A DNA stretch of 64,000 nt from Pedobacter rhodius (GCF_027213645.1 NZ_JAPWGL010000001.1:62001-126000); one strand, 5' to 3'; positions 30,763 to 40,923 are shown, counted from the first letter of the stretch. Notes: generated by a model from the letters alone, not told the origin. Numbers and translations are program-made.

Positions 30763-30951
30763 ATGGCTCCTTTAAAAACAGACGAAATCCAAAATGATAC
30801 GCTAACCAGAATCTCTAAGGAAGAAGAAAACAATCAATTTTTAGAAATGCATCCGGAGGCCTATAAAGTAAAAGGTCCATCTCCGGATAAAATGCAATCG
30901 GTATCTGCTTCTTTACGCAAATACGCTCACGGACTATACGGTTTGTTATAG
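30763..30951 (+). CDS. Hypothetical protein, 62 residues
   Basis: Small, charged, soluble protein without signal peptide or cysteine, beginning MAPLKTDEIQNDTL and ending ASLRKYAHGLYGLL. It has its own strong terminator (30977) and upstream gap, so it is a separate transcript. I do not recognise a family. The AT-rich upstream stretch contains no clear SD. High charge and small size suggest a stress-type or regulatory protein, but that is only an impression. Confidence 0.6.
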   Translation: MAPLKTDEIQNDTLTRISKEEENNQFLEMHPEAYKVKGPSPDKMQSVSASLRKYAHGLYGLL

Positions 30952-30976
30952 TCATTCAAATAATTAAGTTCCATCT

Positions 30977-31033
30977 GGGGAATAAATGCACGGGCATAAT
31001 CAAAAATATGTTCAGGCATTTATTCCCTTTTTG
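30977..31033 (+). terminator. Rho-independent terminator after the 62-residue ORF
   Basis: Arms GGGAATAAATGC and GCATTTATTCCC form a perfect 12-bp stem around a long AT-rich loop, followed by a T-rich run. Confidence 0.75.
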
Positions 31034-31271
31034 TTATTAACCTGTTTTGTTCGCTGCCATAGTAAGTATATACAAGGTGTATTTTTTAAATTACGACCGG
31101 GTAGATTAAATGTTTAGATAATATCAGAAATTGAAGAAATGATACTAGCGGGATGATTAAAATGAAGATAAATTTGGGTATATAAAATCAATGCCTGTTT
31201 TTTCGTGAGTCCTGGTGCACAATGACTTGCGTATAAATAGAATTTTTTAACCAAATCTAGAACCTTCAATT
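31034..31271. other. Intergenic region upstream of the GH5 gene, no recognisable gene
   Basis: AT-rich. No ORF, RNA or repeat is recognised; it presumably holds the promoter of the GH5 gene, but no convincing TAnnTTTG box was found. Confidence 0.4.
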
Positions 31272-32258
31272 ATGAAAATTTATCAAATTGCCCCAAGATT
31301 GTGGCAAGCTAAAATCCATCACTTAAATATTGTTATTTTACTCGCTCTTGGTATATTAAGCAGCTGTAAAAAAAATGCAGATACTGAACAGCCCGTTCCT
31401 GCTGCCGATACAAAAACTATAGCCCAAACAGAATTGACATCGGGTATCGGTAATGGTGTAAATATCCAGCCATCTTATTATAACAGTGGTAATCCTAATT
31501 TCGGATGGTCGCTAATGAAGCAACAAACGAAGATTAAAACTGTACGTTTGGAAATTGAGCCGGATAAAGTAACTCAGGCAAAAAACTGGATATCACAGGC
31601 AAAAAGCAATGGTTACACCGTTATCGCAACCTACCATAAGTCTAGTGTGCTTGGATCAGACAATACAGCAGAACTCACAGCAGCTGCAAACTGGTGGAAA
31701 GCCAATTATGCCAATTTAGCTTCTTCAGGATCATTCACCGTAAACCTGATGAACGAATGGGGAAGCCATAACCTCAGTGCAAATAGCTTTGCTTCCGCCT
31801 ACAACAATGCAATTTCGATTGTGAGGCAGGTTTACAGCGGACCTATTATCATTGATATTTCGGGCTGGGGACAGGAAACAGCCATTGCAGCAGCGGCAGC
31901 AAAAGGTTCAAACGGAGGAACAAAAATCAATGACGGTAATTATATCCTTTCTGCCCATGTATATCCTGGTGCCTACAACCAGGCAAAAGGCCGATACATG
32001 AACACATCAGATATCGATGATTTGGCTTCTTCCGGAAAACCCTGTATGCTGGGTGAGTTCGGCAACCAGGGTGGTTCTGGTGCAGACTGGTCAGGTATTG
32101 TTGATTATGCAAAATCTAAAGGATGGACGATTCTTGGCTGGGCGTGGAACGGCGATGGTAACAGTATGAACATGGTTAGCCCTTCATGGGCTTCTAATGG
32201 AGGTGCTACATCATTTACGCTTAGCTCTTATTTCAGCGTAGTTTACAATAAACTGTAA
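31272..32258 (+). CDS. Glycoside hydrolase family 5-like lipoprotein (mannanase/cellulase type)
   Basis: 328 residues, lipoprotein signal with Cys32 (ILSSC). TIM-barrel glycosidase with the clan-A Asn-Glu pair (Asn161-Glu162 in LMNEWGSHN, acid/base), His229-Tyr231 in AHVYPG and the nucleophile Glu262 in LGEFGNQGG. The layout is closest to GH5 endo-beta-mannanases of the GH5_8 kind. It would act on beta-1,4-linked mannan or glucan at the cell surface. It lies just ahead of the FecI/SusCD cluster, but with its own strong terminator. Confidence 0.8.
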   Translation: MKIYQIAPRLWQAKIHHLNIVILLALGILSSCKKNADTEQPVPAADTKTIAQTELTSGIGNGVNIQPSYYNSGNPNFGWSLMKQQTKIKTVRLEIEPDKVTQAKNWISQAKSNGYTVIATYHKSSVLGSDNTAELTAAANWWKANYANLASSGSFTVNLMNEWGSHNLSANSFASAYNNAISIVRQVYSGPIIIDISGWGQETAIAAAAAKGSNGGTKINDGNYILSAHVYPGAYNQAKGRYMNTSDIDDLASSGKPCMLGEFGNQGGSGADWSGIVDYAKSKGWTILGWAWNGDGNSMNMVSPSWASNGGATSFTLSSYFSVVYNKL

Positions 32259-32268
32259 AAAACCTTAA

Positions 32269-32309
32269 CCTGTATGAATGCCGGCGCAACATTCATACAG
32301 GTTTTTTGA
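32269..32309 (+). terminator. Rho-independent terminator after the GH5 gene
   Basis: 14-bp stem AACCTGTATGAATG/CATTCATACAGGTT, 9-base loop, then a T-run. Confidence 0.9.
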
Positions 32310-32481
32310 TAGTCTTTCAAAAAATGTTTTCGAGCTAATCGCAATGTGATATTGCAAACCTTCCCCACATAAACAGGCCGAAAATCTATTCATCTGGCTT
32401 CTTCATTATTTTTTTATTCCAAGCAGAATAAAAAACCAGTTTTAGACCATTTTGTAATTATATTCGTGTTCGTATAATTCT

Positions 32482-33075
32482 ATGGTTTCTGTTACGCATT
32501 TATCGGATGATGAACTTCTTCTGCTACTCAAAAAAGAAGATAAGCTTGCATTTTCAGAAATCTACAATCGTTATTGGGAAAAAATGGTTTCTTATTCAGT
32601 AAGATTAACCAAATCAGAAGATGAATCAGCAGATATTGTTCAGGAGATCTTTGTTTCACTGTGGAACAGAAAGCTTGAATTAATTGTTAAAGGCAGCCTG
32701 GCTTCCTACCTGATTAAAAGCACTAGAAATTTAAGCCTCCGATATATTGAAAGAAATATACATTCAATAGATTTTGTTGAAAAACTCACAGAATTCATTG
32801 TCGACAAAAGTCAGAATATTGAAGAAAATATTTCATTTAAAGAGCTTCAGGATAAAATTGAATCCGGAATTGCAAAACTTCCTAAAAAGATGCAACAGGT
32901 TTATCTTTTAAGCCGAGATGAACAATTATCTTACCGCGAAATAGCAGAAAAACTCCAGATAGCGGAAGGAACGGTAAAAAAACAAATCAGCAATGCACTT
33001 AAAATCATTTCGCAATCATTAAATGAACGACTTTCTGTTGTGATGAGTGCCTTATTAATACATCTTTTAAGGTAA
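32482..33075 (+). CDS. ECF RNA polymerase sigma factor, FecI-like
   Basis: 197 residues. Sigma-70 region 2 (about 25-95: AFSEIYNRYWEKM, ESADIVQEIFVSLW) and region 4 (about 125-180: LPKKMQQVYLLSRDEQLSYREIAEKLQIAEGTVKKQISNAL). Together with the FecR-like anti-sigma gene 88 bases downstream and SusC/D, this is the Bacteroidota surface-signalling module: ligand capture by the receptor releases the sigma factor, which switches on the uptake genes. Confidence 0.92.
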   Translation: MVSVTHLSDDELLLLLKKEDKLAFSEIYNRYWEKMVSYSVRLTKSEDESADIVQEIFVSLWNRKLELIVKGSLASYLIKSTRNLSLRYIERNIHSIDFVEKLTEFIVDKSQNIEENISFKELQDKIESGIAKLPKKMQQVYLLSRDEQLSYREIAEKLQIAEGTVKKQISNALKIISQSLNERLSVVMSALLIHLLR

Positions 33076-33163
33076 AATTCTTTTTTCTTAAATAAATCTA
33101 CCACCAAAATCATTTTTTTGGAATATCTATTTATAACACGCCATCTAATCGTTTTATATACCT

Positions 33164-34309
33164 ATGAAAATCGAGCAAACTAAAGCGTTATTAAAAAAAT
33201 ACCTGGATGAAAAAGCCAGTCCAAAAGAGAAACATCTAATGGACTCGTTTATTGAAGAACAATTGTTATCAAATTCATGGGATCCCTCTGAAGTTGAAAA
33301 GCAAGAGCTCCGATCAAAAATTAAGCAAGGTATTGATAACGAGTTATTTGATGGACATACAGTTGCCGAAAATAAAACAAAATCCAGATTGATAAAATTA
33401 TGGCGCATTTCAGCAGCAGCGGCGGTTTTAGCTGTTTTTTTACTCGGGGGGGTATACTTTTTAAGAAAAAGAAATGAACTGCCTGAAGCGAGATTTGCCA
33501 ATGATATTCAACCTGGCGGAAATCAGGCAGTTTTAACTTTAACTGATGGTAGGAAAATTAATCTCGCCAGCAGTAAAACCGGTGAACTGGCAAATTTAAA
33601 TGGAATTAGCATAAAAAAATCTACAAACGGACTATTGATATTTTCGGTTTTGAAAGCCGAAGAAAACATAAATTCCGACCAGCTTAATACTATTGAAACA
33701 CCATTGGGCGGTCAATATCAGGTGAATTTACCTGACGGAACAAAAGTTTGGTTAAATGCAGGAACGAAATTGAAGTTTCCAACGCTTTTTACGGGTTCTA
33801 ACCGTATCGTTGAATTACGCGGTGAAGCTTATTTCGAAGTAACAAAAGATAACAAACACCCTTTTCTTGTAAACAGTGGTGTACAGGAAGTAGAGGTATT
33901 GGGTACGCATTTTAATATTAATAGTTATAGTAACGAGCCTGTTATTAAAACGACACTTTTAGAAGGCGCTGTAAAAGTTAGCAATTCAGACATGGAAAAG
34001 TTAATTGCACCGGGTGAACAGGCTATACTGAATAATAAACACTTTGATATTAAGGAGGTAGACCCAGCAACTGCAGTAGACTGGAAAAACGGGGAATTTC
34101 GCTTTAAGGATGAAAATTTAAAGAGCATTTTGCGTAAACTGTCGAGATGGTACAACGTTAAATTTATTCTGGAAGAAGGCCTTGACAACTTACCGGCTTT
34201 CTCCGGGTCGGTATCGCGTTTCGATCAGATTTCAGTTGTGTTGAAAATGCTTGAAGAAACCGGAAACATTAAATTTTACATAAACGGAAAGGTGATAACC
34301 GTAAAATAA
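33164..34309 (+). CDS. FecR-family anti-sigma factor
   Basis: 381 residues. An N-terminal cytosolic part (1-75) binds the sigma factor. One transmembrane helix is at about 80-97 (ISAAAAVLAVFLLGGVYF). The periplasmic FecR domain (about 110-260) has the segments GGQYQVNLPDGTKVWLNAGT and RGEAYFEVTKD. A C-terminal DUF4974 domain (about 310-381) would contact the STN domain of the receptor. It is the pair of the upstream ECF sigma factor. Confidence 0.93.
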   Translation: MKIEQTKALLKKYLDEKASPKEKHLMDSFIEEQLLSNSWDPSEVEKQELRSKIKQGIDNELFDGHTVAENKTKSRLIKLWRISAAAAVLAVFLLGGVYFLRKRNELPEARFANDIQPGGNQAVLTLTDGRKINLASSKTGELANLNGISIKKSTNGLLIFSVLKAEENINSDQLNTIETPLGGQYQVNLPDGTKVWLNAGTKLKFPTLFTGSNRIVELRGEAYFEVTKDNKHPFLVNSGVQEVEVLGTHFNINSYSNEPVIKTTLLEGAVKVSNSDMEKLIAPGEQAILNNKHFDIKEVDPATAVDWKNGEFRFKDENLKSILRKLSRWYNVKFILEEGLDNLPAFSGSVSRFDQISVVLKMLEETGNIKFYINGKVITVK

Positions 34310-34530
34310 TACGCCTTCAGGGCTAACCATCCTGAAAAATAAATAAATATCAACTCATAAAACCAAAAACATGAAGAAAAAGCTACTACTGCCGCGTTAA
34401 GGAAAAAGAAAGGTTTAAACGAAAAAAACCATGAATGTGTTACCAGCACACCCATGGCGAAGTATCTGAGTTAACCCTTTAAAAACGAATTCTGAGGTCC
34501 ATTTACGCATTAACCCAAACAAACGAAAAT
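34310..34530 (+). other. Gap between fecR-like and susC-like genes
   Basis: 221 bases with no supported gene. A tiny frame (MKKKLLLPR then stop, at about 34371) could be a leader peptide or a remnant of a longer N-terminus, since a second frame continues protein-like for about 25 codons. No terminator is seen, so read-through transcription from fecR to susC is possible. Confidence 0.35.
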
Positions 34531-37500
34531 ATGAATTTTAATCCTTTTTATCAAGGAAGGCATTTGACGTGCCTGTCCAAAAAAATCCTGTTAATTATGA
34601 AGCTCACCATCATCATCATGACGACCCTAATCATGCATGTTAGTGCCGGCAGTTTCGCTCAAAAACTAACTTTTTCAGGAAAAGACATAACTATTGACAA
34701 TTTATTTAAAGCCGTTGAAAAACAAACCGGGTATAGGATTTTGTATGCCACAAATACCCTTAATGATGATGCTAAGGTAAGTGTCAATTTTAGAAATGCA
34801 CCTTTAGAACAAGTATTGAAGCGTGTTCTGAAAGATAAAGCATTAACTTATAAAATTGAACAAAATACTATACTTATCAAAAGAGAAGAACCATCTTTCT
34901 TAGACAGGCTTACTGCTGTTTTTACTTCATCCCGATTTAACGGTCGCATAGTTGATGAAAATAAAAACCCGCTGGTTGGCGCTACGGTTACTGTAAAAGG
35001 CACAAAAAAATATGCCATAACTGGTTCTACGGGTGCTTTTGTACTCGACCTAGAAGAAAATGATGTTTTAGTAATTTCCTACATTGGCTATGAAACCAAA
35101 GAATTGAAAATCAGCGCGGGTTTATTGCAAAGCGGTGTCGCAAGTCTACTTGATATTAGCCTTAACATTTCTGCCTCATCATTGGATCAGGTTCAGGTTA
35201 TCGGTTATGGAAGTACGACTAAACGAAATAATACAGGCTCGGTAAGTTCGATAACAGCCTCTGAAATTGGTAAACAAACCATTGAGAACCCGTTATTAGC
35301 GTTGCAAGGCAGGATTGCGGGCGTACAAATTACACAGGATAACGGTTTGCCCGGCGCAGGGGTAAGGATGAATATCAGGGGAGCCTATACCGGTCTTTCG
35401 GGTGCAGGGTTTATTCCATTGTATGTAATCGATGGTGTTCCGTTTACGCTTTTCAATGGGGCACAACCTGCTTCTGATAATTTAAATGCAAATGGAGTTA
35501 GTGCAGCTAACGGAGCCGTGAGTCCTTTTAGTATGATTGCGCCGGAAGATATAGAACGTATTGATATCTTAAAAGATGCCGATGCGACTGCTATTTATGG
35601 TTCACGCGGTTCGAACGGGGTGGTTTTAATTACCACAAAGAAAGGGAGTAAAGGAAAAACCAGTTACAATTTCAACCTTAACAGCGGAATAGCAAATGTG
35701 TCCAACTATATTCCAATGATGAATACAGAGGAGTATCTGGCCATGCGTAGGGCTGCCTTTGCACGTTCGGGCGTTACACCAACGGCAGCAAATGCTTTAG
35801 ATTTAACCACCTGGGATCAGAATGCTTATACCAACTGGCAGGACTATTTTATCGGTCATACCGCGCAAATGACAAATTTAACAGGGTCGGTTTCGGGTGG
35901 AAATGCTCAAAACTCATTTCTTTTTTCTTCTACCTATCGTAAACAAGGTACCGTTTACGGAAGTGATTATGGCGCAACAACTTTCTCCGGCAGGCTAAAC
36001 GCAGGGCATAAAAGTGTAGACGGAAAATTCAGTATAGACGGTTCTGTAAACTATGCTTATATGAAAAATCTTTTACCTACTACAGATTTAAGCAGTATTT
36101 ATGGTCTAGCTCCAAATTACCCGCTTTATAATGCAAACGGAACCGTAAACTGGACTTCAACCAGTCCGCTTTCTTATGATCCGAAGAGAACGGATGCTGA
36201 AACAACCAATTTGTTTACCAACCTGAATCTTTCCTACAAGGTTTTGCAAAACTTAACCTTAAGGGCAAATTTAGGTTATACCACAACCAGGTTAAAACAA
36301 CAGCAAATTAATCCGGCCAGTTCACAAAACCCTGCAACCTCGCAGGTGAGTACCTTAAGGTATACAGATAATGATAACGATAATTACATTATTGAACCGC
36401 AAGCCATGTATACCGCTAAAATAGGCGAAGGTAGTTTTGAAGCTTTAATTGGTACAACTTTTCAAAAAACAAATGCAACCGGAATTTTCTTAACAGGTAC
36501 GGGATATAATAATGAAAGTTTACTTTATTCCTTAACCGGTGCATCGGCTGTTACAACCTCAGCAAATGCAAGCAGCGTTTATAAGTACAATGCATTTTTT
36601 GGCCGTTTAAATTATAACTGGAAAGGAAAATACATTGTTGACGGAACTTTCAGAAGAGATGGTTCATCACGTTTCGGTGATAATAACAAGTTTGGAAACT
36701 TTGGTGCCGTAGGTGCCTCATGGATATTTACTGAAGAAGATTTTATGAAAGATTTAACTTTCTTAAGCTTTGGTAAATTAAGGGGAAGCTATGGCGTTAC
36801 TGGTAACGATCAGATTCCGAACTATCAGTACCTTGGGCTTTACTCCACTTCGGGCTCCGGTTATAATTATGATGGGTCTACAACCATAATTCCTTCAAAT
36901 ATTCAAAATCCTGATTTAAAATGGGAAACCAATAAAAAACTTGATGTCGCAGCAGAACTTGGTTTTTTAAAAGACAGGATTTTATTAAAAGCCGATTATT
37001 TCCGTAATCGTGTTTCTGATTTGTTAAATACTATTATCATACCATCGCAAACAGGTAGTTCAGGTTATACCGCTAATTTAGACGCAACTGTTCAAACTAA
37101 AGGTTTTGAATTTGAGTTAACAACCGTTAATATGGCCTCAGGCAGCTTCAAATGGACAACCAATATCAACTTAAGTATCATCAGAAATAAATTGCTAAAG
37201 TTTGATAACCTCGCAAATACCTCATATGCCAGTACTTACGTGATAGGACAGCCAACCGATATCAGACGGTTTTACAAATACACGGGTGTGAATCCGGCAA
37301 CTGGATTACCAACTTATCAGGATTTAAACGGAGACGGGCTTATCAGTTTTGCCGGCGACCGTTACATCGGTTATTATGGTCATCCATATTTCGGAGGGAT
37401 GAACAACAGCATCAGCTATAAAAATCTCTCACTTGATTTTATGTTCCAGTATAACCATCGTTATGGGATATTAAATTCAACATTGAGCTCCAGCCCTGCG

Positions 37501-37890
37501 GGCATTAATTACAGTAATTTAAGTACTGCATTGTTAGATCGTTGGGCGGCTCCGGGAGACGTGGCGCTTTTCCCTGCGGCATCTACGGTGAATGATCCAT
37601 CTTATGGTAATCTAACTTCTTCTGATGTAAACTGGGGTGATGCTTCTTACCTTAAACTTAAAACCGTAAGCTTAAATTACAGTTTCCCAAAACAATTAAC
37701 CAATAAATTAAAACTGGCTAATCTCAGTATTTACGTTCAGGGACAAAACCTGTATACGTGGGCAAAACAGAAATATACTTATGATCCCGAGTCGACAGTT
37801 CCGGGTACCGGTTCTGCGCTTGGAACAGGTCAGTATATTGCTGCTCCTCAGTTACGTACAATTATATTTGGCTTAAACTGTTCATTTTAA
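34531..37890 (+). CDS. SusC/RagA-family TonB-dependent outer membrane transporter with STN domain
   Basis: 1119 residues. The signal region (about 1-44, ending SFAQ) is followed by an STN domain (about 50-125) for signalling to FecR. Then come a CarboxypepD_reg domain (about 137-220, RIVDENKNPLVGATVTVKG), the plug (about 230-375, with GRIAGVQI and PEDIERIDILKDADATAIYGSRG) and a 22-strand barrel ending in phenylalanine (LNCSF). It imports oligosaccharides or other nutrients with TonB energy. The STN domain plus the adjacent sigma/anti-sigma pair indicate self-regulated expression. The substrate is unknown. Confidence 0.95.
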   Translation: MNFNPFYQGRHLTCLSKKILLIMKLTIIIMTTLIMHVSAGSFAQKLTFSGKDITIDNLFKAVEKQTGYRILYATNTLNDDAKVSVNFRNAPLEQVLKRVLKDKALTYKIEQNTILIKREEPSFLDRLTAVFTSSRFNGRIVDENKNPLVGATVTVKGTKKYAITGSTGAFVLDLEENDVLVISYIGYETKELKISAGLLQSGVASLLDISLNISASSLDQVQVIGYGSTTKRNNTGSVSSITASEIGKQTIENPLLALQGRIAGVQITQDNGLPGAGVRMNIRGAYTGLSGAGFIPLYVIDGVPFTLFNGAQPASDNLNANGVSAANGAVSPFSMIAPEDIERIDILKDADATAIYGSRGSNGVVLITTKKGSKGKTSYNFNLNSGIANVSNYIPMMNTEEYLAMRRAAFARSGVTPTAANALDLTTWDQNAYTNWQDYFIGHTAQMTNLTGSVSGGNAQNSFLFSSTYRKQGTVYGSDYGATTFSGRLNAGHKSVDGKFSIDGSVNYAYMKNLLPTTDLSSIYGLAPNYPLYNANGTVNWTSTSPLSYDPKRTDAETTNLFTNLNLSYKVLQNLTLRANLGYTTTRLKQQQINPASSQNPATSQVSTLRYTDNDNDNYIIEPQAMYTAKIGEGSFEALIGTTFQKTNATGIFLTGTGYNNESLLYSLTGASAVTTSANASSVYKYNAFFGRLNYNWKGKYIVDGTFRRDGSSRFGDNNKFGNFGAVGASWIFTEEDFMKDLTFLSFGKLRGSYGVTGNDQIPNYQYLGLYSTSGSGYNYDGSTTIIPSNIQNPDLKWETNKKLDVAAELGFLKDRILLKADYFRNRVSDLLNTIIIPSQTGSSGYTANLDATVQTKGFEFELTTVNMASGSFKWTTNINLSIIRNKLLKFDNLANTSYASTYVIGQPTDIRRFYKYTGVNPATGLPTYQDLNGDGLISFAGDRYIGYYGHPYFGGMNNSISYKNLSLDFMFQYNHRYGILNSTLSSSPAGINYSNLSTALLDRWAAPGDVALFPAASTVNDPSYGNLTSSDVNWGDASYLKLKTVSLNYSFPKQLTNKLKLANLSIYVQGQNLYTWAKQKYTYDPESTVPGTGSALGTGQYIAAPQLRTIIFGLNCSF

Positions 37891-37900
37891 TTAGAGAATT

Positions 37901-39289
37901 ATGAAAATTATTTATATGCTTTTCAAAAAGGTTATGGTTCTGGCTTTAGTTGCAACCGCTTTAACTTCGTGCAAAAAATTCGTAGAAGCTGATTTAGCAA
38001 CGAACCTGATATCAAGAGAGAATGCCTTTGCCAGCGATGCTTCGGCTACAAGCGCTACTTTATCATTATATTCCTATTTTCCGACGATTAATTCGCTACA
38101 ATATGTAAGCTGGCTCGGCGGCCTTTCTGCAGATGAATTACAGAATACAACGTCCACAGCTGATTTAATTCAATATTCTCAAAATGTAATTGCATCAAAC
38201 AATGGTTTTTCACAAATTTATCTCTGGGACTATCCTTACCAGGTTATCAGGGAGTGTAACCTGATTATTGATGGTGTAAATAAATCAACTGGTATTTCTG
38301 CTTCTATGAAAAGCCAATTAACCGGTGAAGCTAAATTTTTCAGGGCAATGATGTATTTCAACATGGTAAACTACTTTGGCGGCGTACCGATTAGTCCAGA
38401 TCCCACAGAATTGAACAATGCCCGAAATCCAAGAGCAAGCGTTGCTGAAACTTATGCACAGATACTGGCAGATTTAAAGGATGCACAAAATCTTTTACCG
38501 ACGACTTATGCAGGAACAGCCGCTTTGAAAGTCAGGGCAAATAAATGGGCAGTAACCGCATTATTGGCAAAGGTTTATTTGTACAATAAAGACTATGTAA
38601 ATGCCGAAACAGAAGCAACAAAAGTAATTGGTTCAGGTATGTATAGCATGGCAACTGTTGGTAATACTTTTATTAACAGTAGTCCTGAAACCATTCTGCA
38701 ATTATCATCCCTTTTTGGTGCTTCAGCTTTTTCTACCTATCGCACAGCAAGTTCCGCAAATAATGTTGCGCCTCCGGGTTACGTTTTATACAATAACTTT
38801 ACAAAAGATTTTGAATTGAATGACAGCCGCAAAACATCATGGGTTGATTCGACAACCTTTAATGCGATTAAATATTACAGAATTAACAAGTATAAGGTTC
38901 AAACGGCTACTGCTGCTACACTTGGTAATGAATACACAGTATTGTTTCGCCTTGCAGAACTTTACCTGATTCGTGCAGAGGCGAGGGCTCAGCAAACTGA
39001 CATTGCCGGTGCACAGAGCGATTTAAATATGATTCGTACCCGTGCCGGACTTGCAAATACAACAGCCTCCACACAAGCAGCGGTTTTAGCGGCAATTGCC
39101 AAAGAAAGGAAATTAGAATTATTTGGCGAATTTGGAAACAGGTGGTTTGATTTAAAAAGAACAGGTGCCGCAGATGCTGTTTTAGGCCCCTTAAAAACGA
39201 CTTATAAAACAACAGCTCAGTTGTTTCCTATACCATTAGCCCAGATAAATCTGAATAATAATCTGATTCAAAATCCGGGTTATAATTAA
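37901..39289 (+). CDS. SusD/RagB-family nutrient-binding lipoprotein
   Basis: 462 residues, lipoprotein with lipobox ALTSC near residue 24. Helical SusD fold with conserved segments WDYPYQVIRECNLIIDGV, GEAKFFRAMMYFNMVNYFGGVP, YLIRAEARAQ and the typical C-terminal ERKLELFGEFGNRWFDLKRTGAAD. It caps the SusC barrel on the cell surface and binds substrate. The two genes are 10 bases apart and clearly one operon. Confidence 0.94.
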   Translation: MKIIYMLFKKVMVLALVATALTSCKKFVEADLATNLISRENAFASDASATSATLSLYSYFPTINSLQYVSWLGGLSADELQNTTSTADLIQYSQNVIASNNGFSQIYLWDYPYQVIRECNLIIDGVNKSTGISASMKSQLTGEAKFFRAMMYFNMVNYFGGVPISPDPTELNNARNPRASVAETYAQILADLKDAQNLLPTTYAGTAALKVRANKWAVTALLAKVYLYNKDYVNAETEATKVIGSGMYSMATVGNTFINSSPETILQLSSLFGASAFSTYRTASSANNVAPPGYVLYNNFTKDFELNDSRKTSWVDSTTFNAIKYYRINKYKVQTATAATLGNEYTVLFRLAELYLIRAEARAQQTDIAGAQSDLNMIRTRAGLANTTASTQAAVLAAIAKERKLELFGEFGNRWFDLKRTGAADAVLGPLKTTYKTTAQLFPIPLAQINLNNNLIQNPGYN

Positions 39290-39300
39290 TGTTTAAACTC

Positions 39301-39341
39301 AGGCTGCCAGTATTAACATTATGGCAGCCTGTTTAAATTTT
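39301..39341 (+). terminator. Rho-independent terminator after the SusD gene
   Basis: Stem AGGCTGCCA/TGGCAGCCT around a 12-base loop, followed by an interrupted T-rich tract. Confidence 0.75.
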
Positions 39342-39364
39342 CACTTTTAAATAAGAAAACCAAT

Positions 39365-40855
39365 ATGAAATTTTTAAAAATAATTTGCGCTTTAATGTTC
39401 CTTACAATTGCGGTAAATGTTGCGCACGCACAGAAAAAAATAATGCCCGATACCACAACGCAATACCTTAACCGTTTGGTTGCTTCAAAAGATTCGTCTG
39501 ATAAACAATTATTAAGAGCAAAACTTGTAGAATTAGCGGAAGGTAATACAGAAAAACTGGTATTAACGGCTGCAAACTATTATTATAAAATAGGCGATGT
39601 TAAGCAATCTGAAAAACTGTATAAAGATGCTGAAGTGCGTTTTCCTTTAGGTACACAGGCAAGAGGAGCGGGTTCTAAAGGGATTTATGAAATGAAAACT
39701 GCTGCCGAGGCGGAGGCCGCTTATAAAGCATGGGTTAAAAAATTTCCTCCGGAAAACTATGAAAATACAGAGGTTTCCAGTCGTTTAGATTACGATTATG
39801 TTAGATCGTTGGTCGCAAACAAATTTGCTGCTGAAAAAAATATTGCGAAGGCAAATGCTTATGCAAAAATGCTCGAAGTAGATTTCTGGAAAGGAAATGC
39901 CTATTCTGGTCTTACAAGTGCTTTTTACAAAAATGGAGATTTGGTTAATGCAGAAATCTATGCCAAAATGGCCATGGATAATGCCTTTTCTTATATTGAT
40001 GGAAAAAAAGGCAACGAAAACTGGGCTAAGTTTTCAGCATCAGGTTATCCCGGCCTAACCAGTACCTACGCAAATATCCTTTACGAACGTAAAAAATATG
40101 ATGAAGCGTTAAAATATTCAGAAATGGCTTATAAGAATAGCAAAAACCTGAATCCTAAATTAAATTATCGTTATGCGCAAATTTTAATGGGCCTGAAAAG
40201 AGATCAGGAAGCTTATGACAAGCTGGAAGAAGTGGTTAAAGCAGGTAAAGCAGACCCTGCTATGGCAGCTGATTTTAAAAAACTTTATGTTAAACTTAAA
40301 GGCAGCGAGGCTGGGTTTAATGAATATGCCTCGGCAATAAGGAAAAGTTATCTGGACGCTTTAAGTAAAAAGTTAAAAAAAGAAATGGTGACGGAGCCTG
40401 CAGCAACCTTTACCCTGACTGATTTAGATGGTAAACAGGTTTCACTGGCTGATTATAAGGGCAAAATTGTAATCCTCGATTTTTGGGCAACCTGGTGCGG
40501 GCCTTGTAAGGCTTCTTTTCCGGCAATGCAAATGGCAGTAGACAAGTATAAGGATGATGCGAATGTTAAATTCCTTTTTATCCATACCTGGGAACGGGAA
40601 GCTAATCCGACAGCAGATGCCACTGCATTTATTAAAAATATGAAGTATAGTTTTGAGGTTCTGATGGATATTAAAGATGCCCAGACAAAAAAAAATAAGG
40701 TCGTTAGCAGTTATAATGTAATTGGTATCCCGGCAAAATTTGTGATTGACGGAGCAGGAAACATCAGATTTAAATTAACAGGTTTCGATGGAAGCAATGA
40801 AGCAGCTGTTGATGAACTCACCATGATGATTGATATGGCTAAAGCAAAATCATAA
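39365..40855 (+). CDS. TlpA-like periplasmic thioredoxin-fold protein with helical N-domain
   Basis: 496 residues, signal peptide about 1-22 (ending AHAQ). The first ~330 residues are helical and TPR-like, with recurring segments such as YKIGDVKQSEKLYKDAE and YDEALKYSEMAYK. The C-terminal ~150 residues form a TlpA/AhpC-type thioredoxin domain with Cys378-Gly-Pro-Cys381 in FWATWCGPCK and the cis-proline loop VIGIPAKFVID. It is a periplasmic disulfide reductase. Position after SusCD is common in Bacteroidota, but its role there is not understood. Confidence 0.88.
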   Translation: MKFLKIICALMFLTIAVNVAHAQKKIMPDTTTQYLNRLVASKDSSDKQLLRAKLVELAEGNTEKLVLTAANYYYKIGDVKQSEKLYKDAEVRFPLGTQARGAGSKGIYEMKTAAEAEAAYKAWVKKFPPENYENTEVSSRLDYDYVRSLVANKFAAEKNIAKANAYAKMLEVDFWKGNAYSGLTSAFYKNGDLVNAEIYAKMAMDNAFSYIDGKKGNENWAKFSASGYPGLTSTYANILYERKKYDEALKYSEMAYKNSKNLNPKLNYRYAQILMGLKRDQEAYDKLEEVVKAGKADPAMAADFKKLYVKLKGSEAGFNEYASAIRKSYLDALSKKLKKEMVTEPAATFTLTDLDGKQVSLADYKGKIVILDFWATWCGPCKASFPAMQMAVDKYKDDANVKFLFIHTWEREANPTADATAFIKNMKYSFEVLMDIKDAQTKKNKVVSSYNVIGIPAKFVIDGAGNIRFKLTGFDGSNEAAVDELTMMIDMAKAKS

Positions 40856-40878
40856 ACATAATTTTCACATAAGTTTTT

Positions 40879-40923
40879 AAGCCCTGCCTGAGATATTTAT
40901 CTTCAGGCAGGGCTTAATTTTTT
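40879..40923 (+). terminator. Rho-independent terminator after the TlpA-like gene
   Basis: 13-bp stem AAGCCCTGCCTGA/TCAGGCAGGGCTT, 11-base loop, followed by AATTTTTTTT. Confidence 0.9.

Noticed and set aside
34371..34400. Tiny ORF MKKKLLLPR between FecR and SusC as a leader peptide gene
   Set aside because: Too short to support; mentioned only as a possibility in the gap description.
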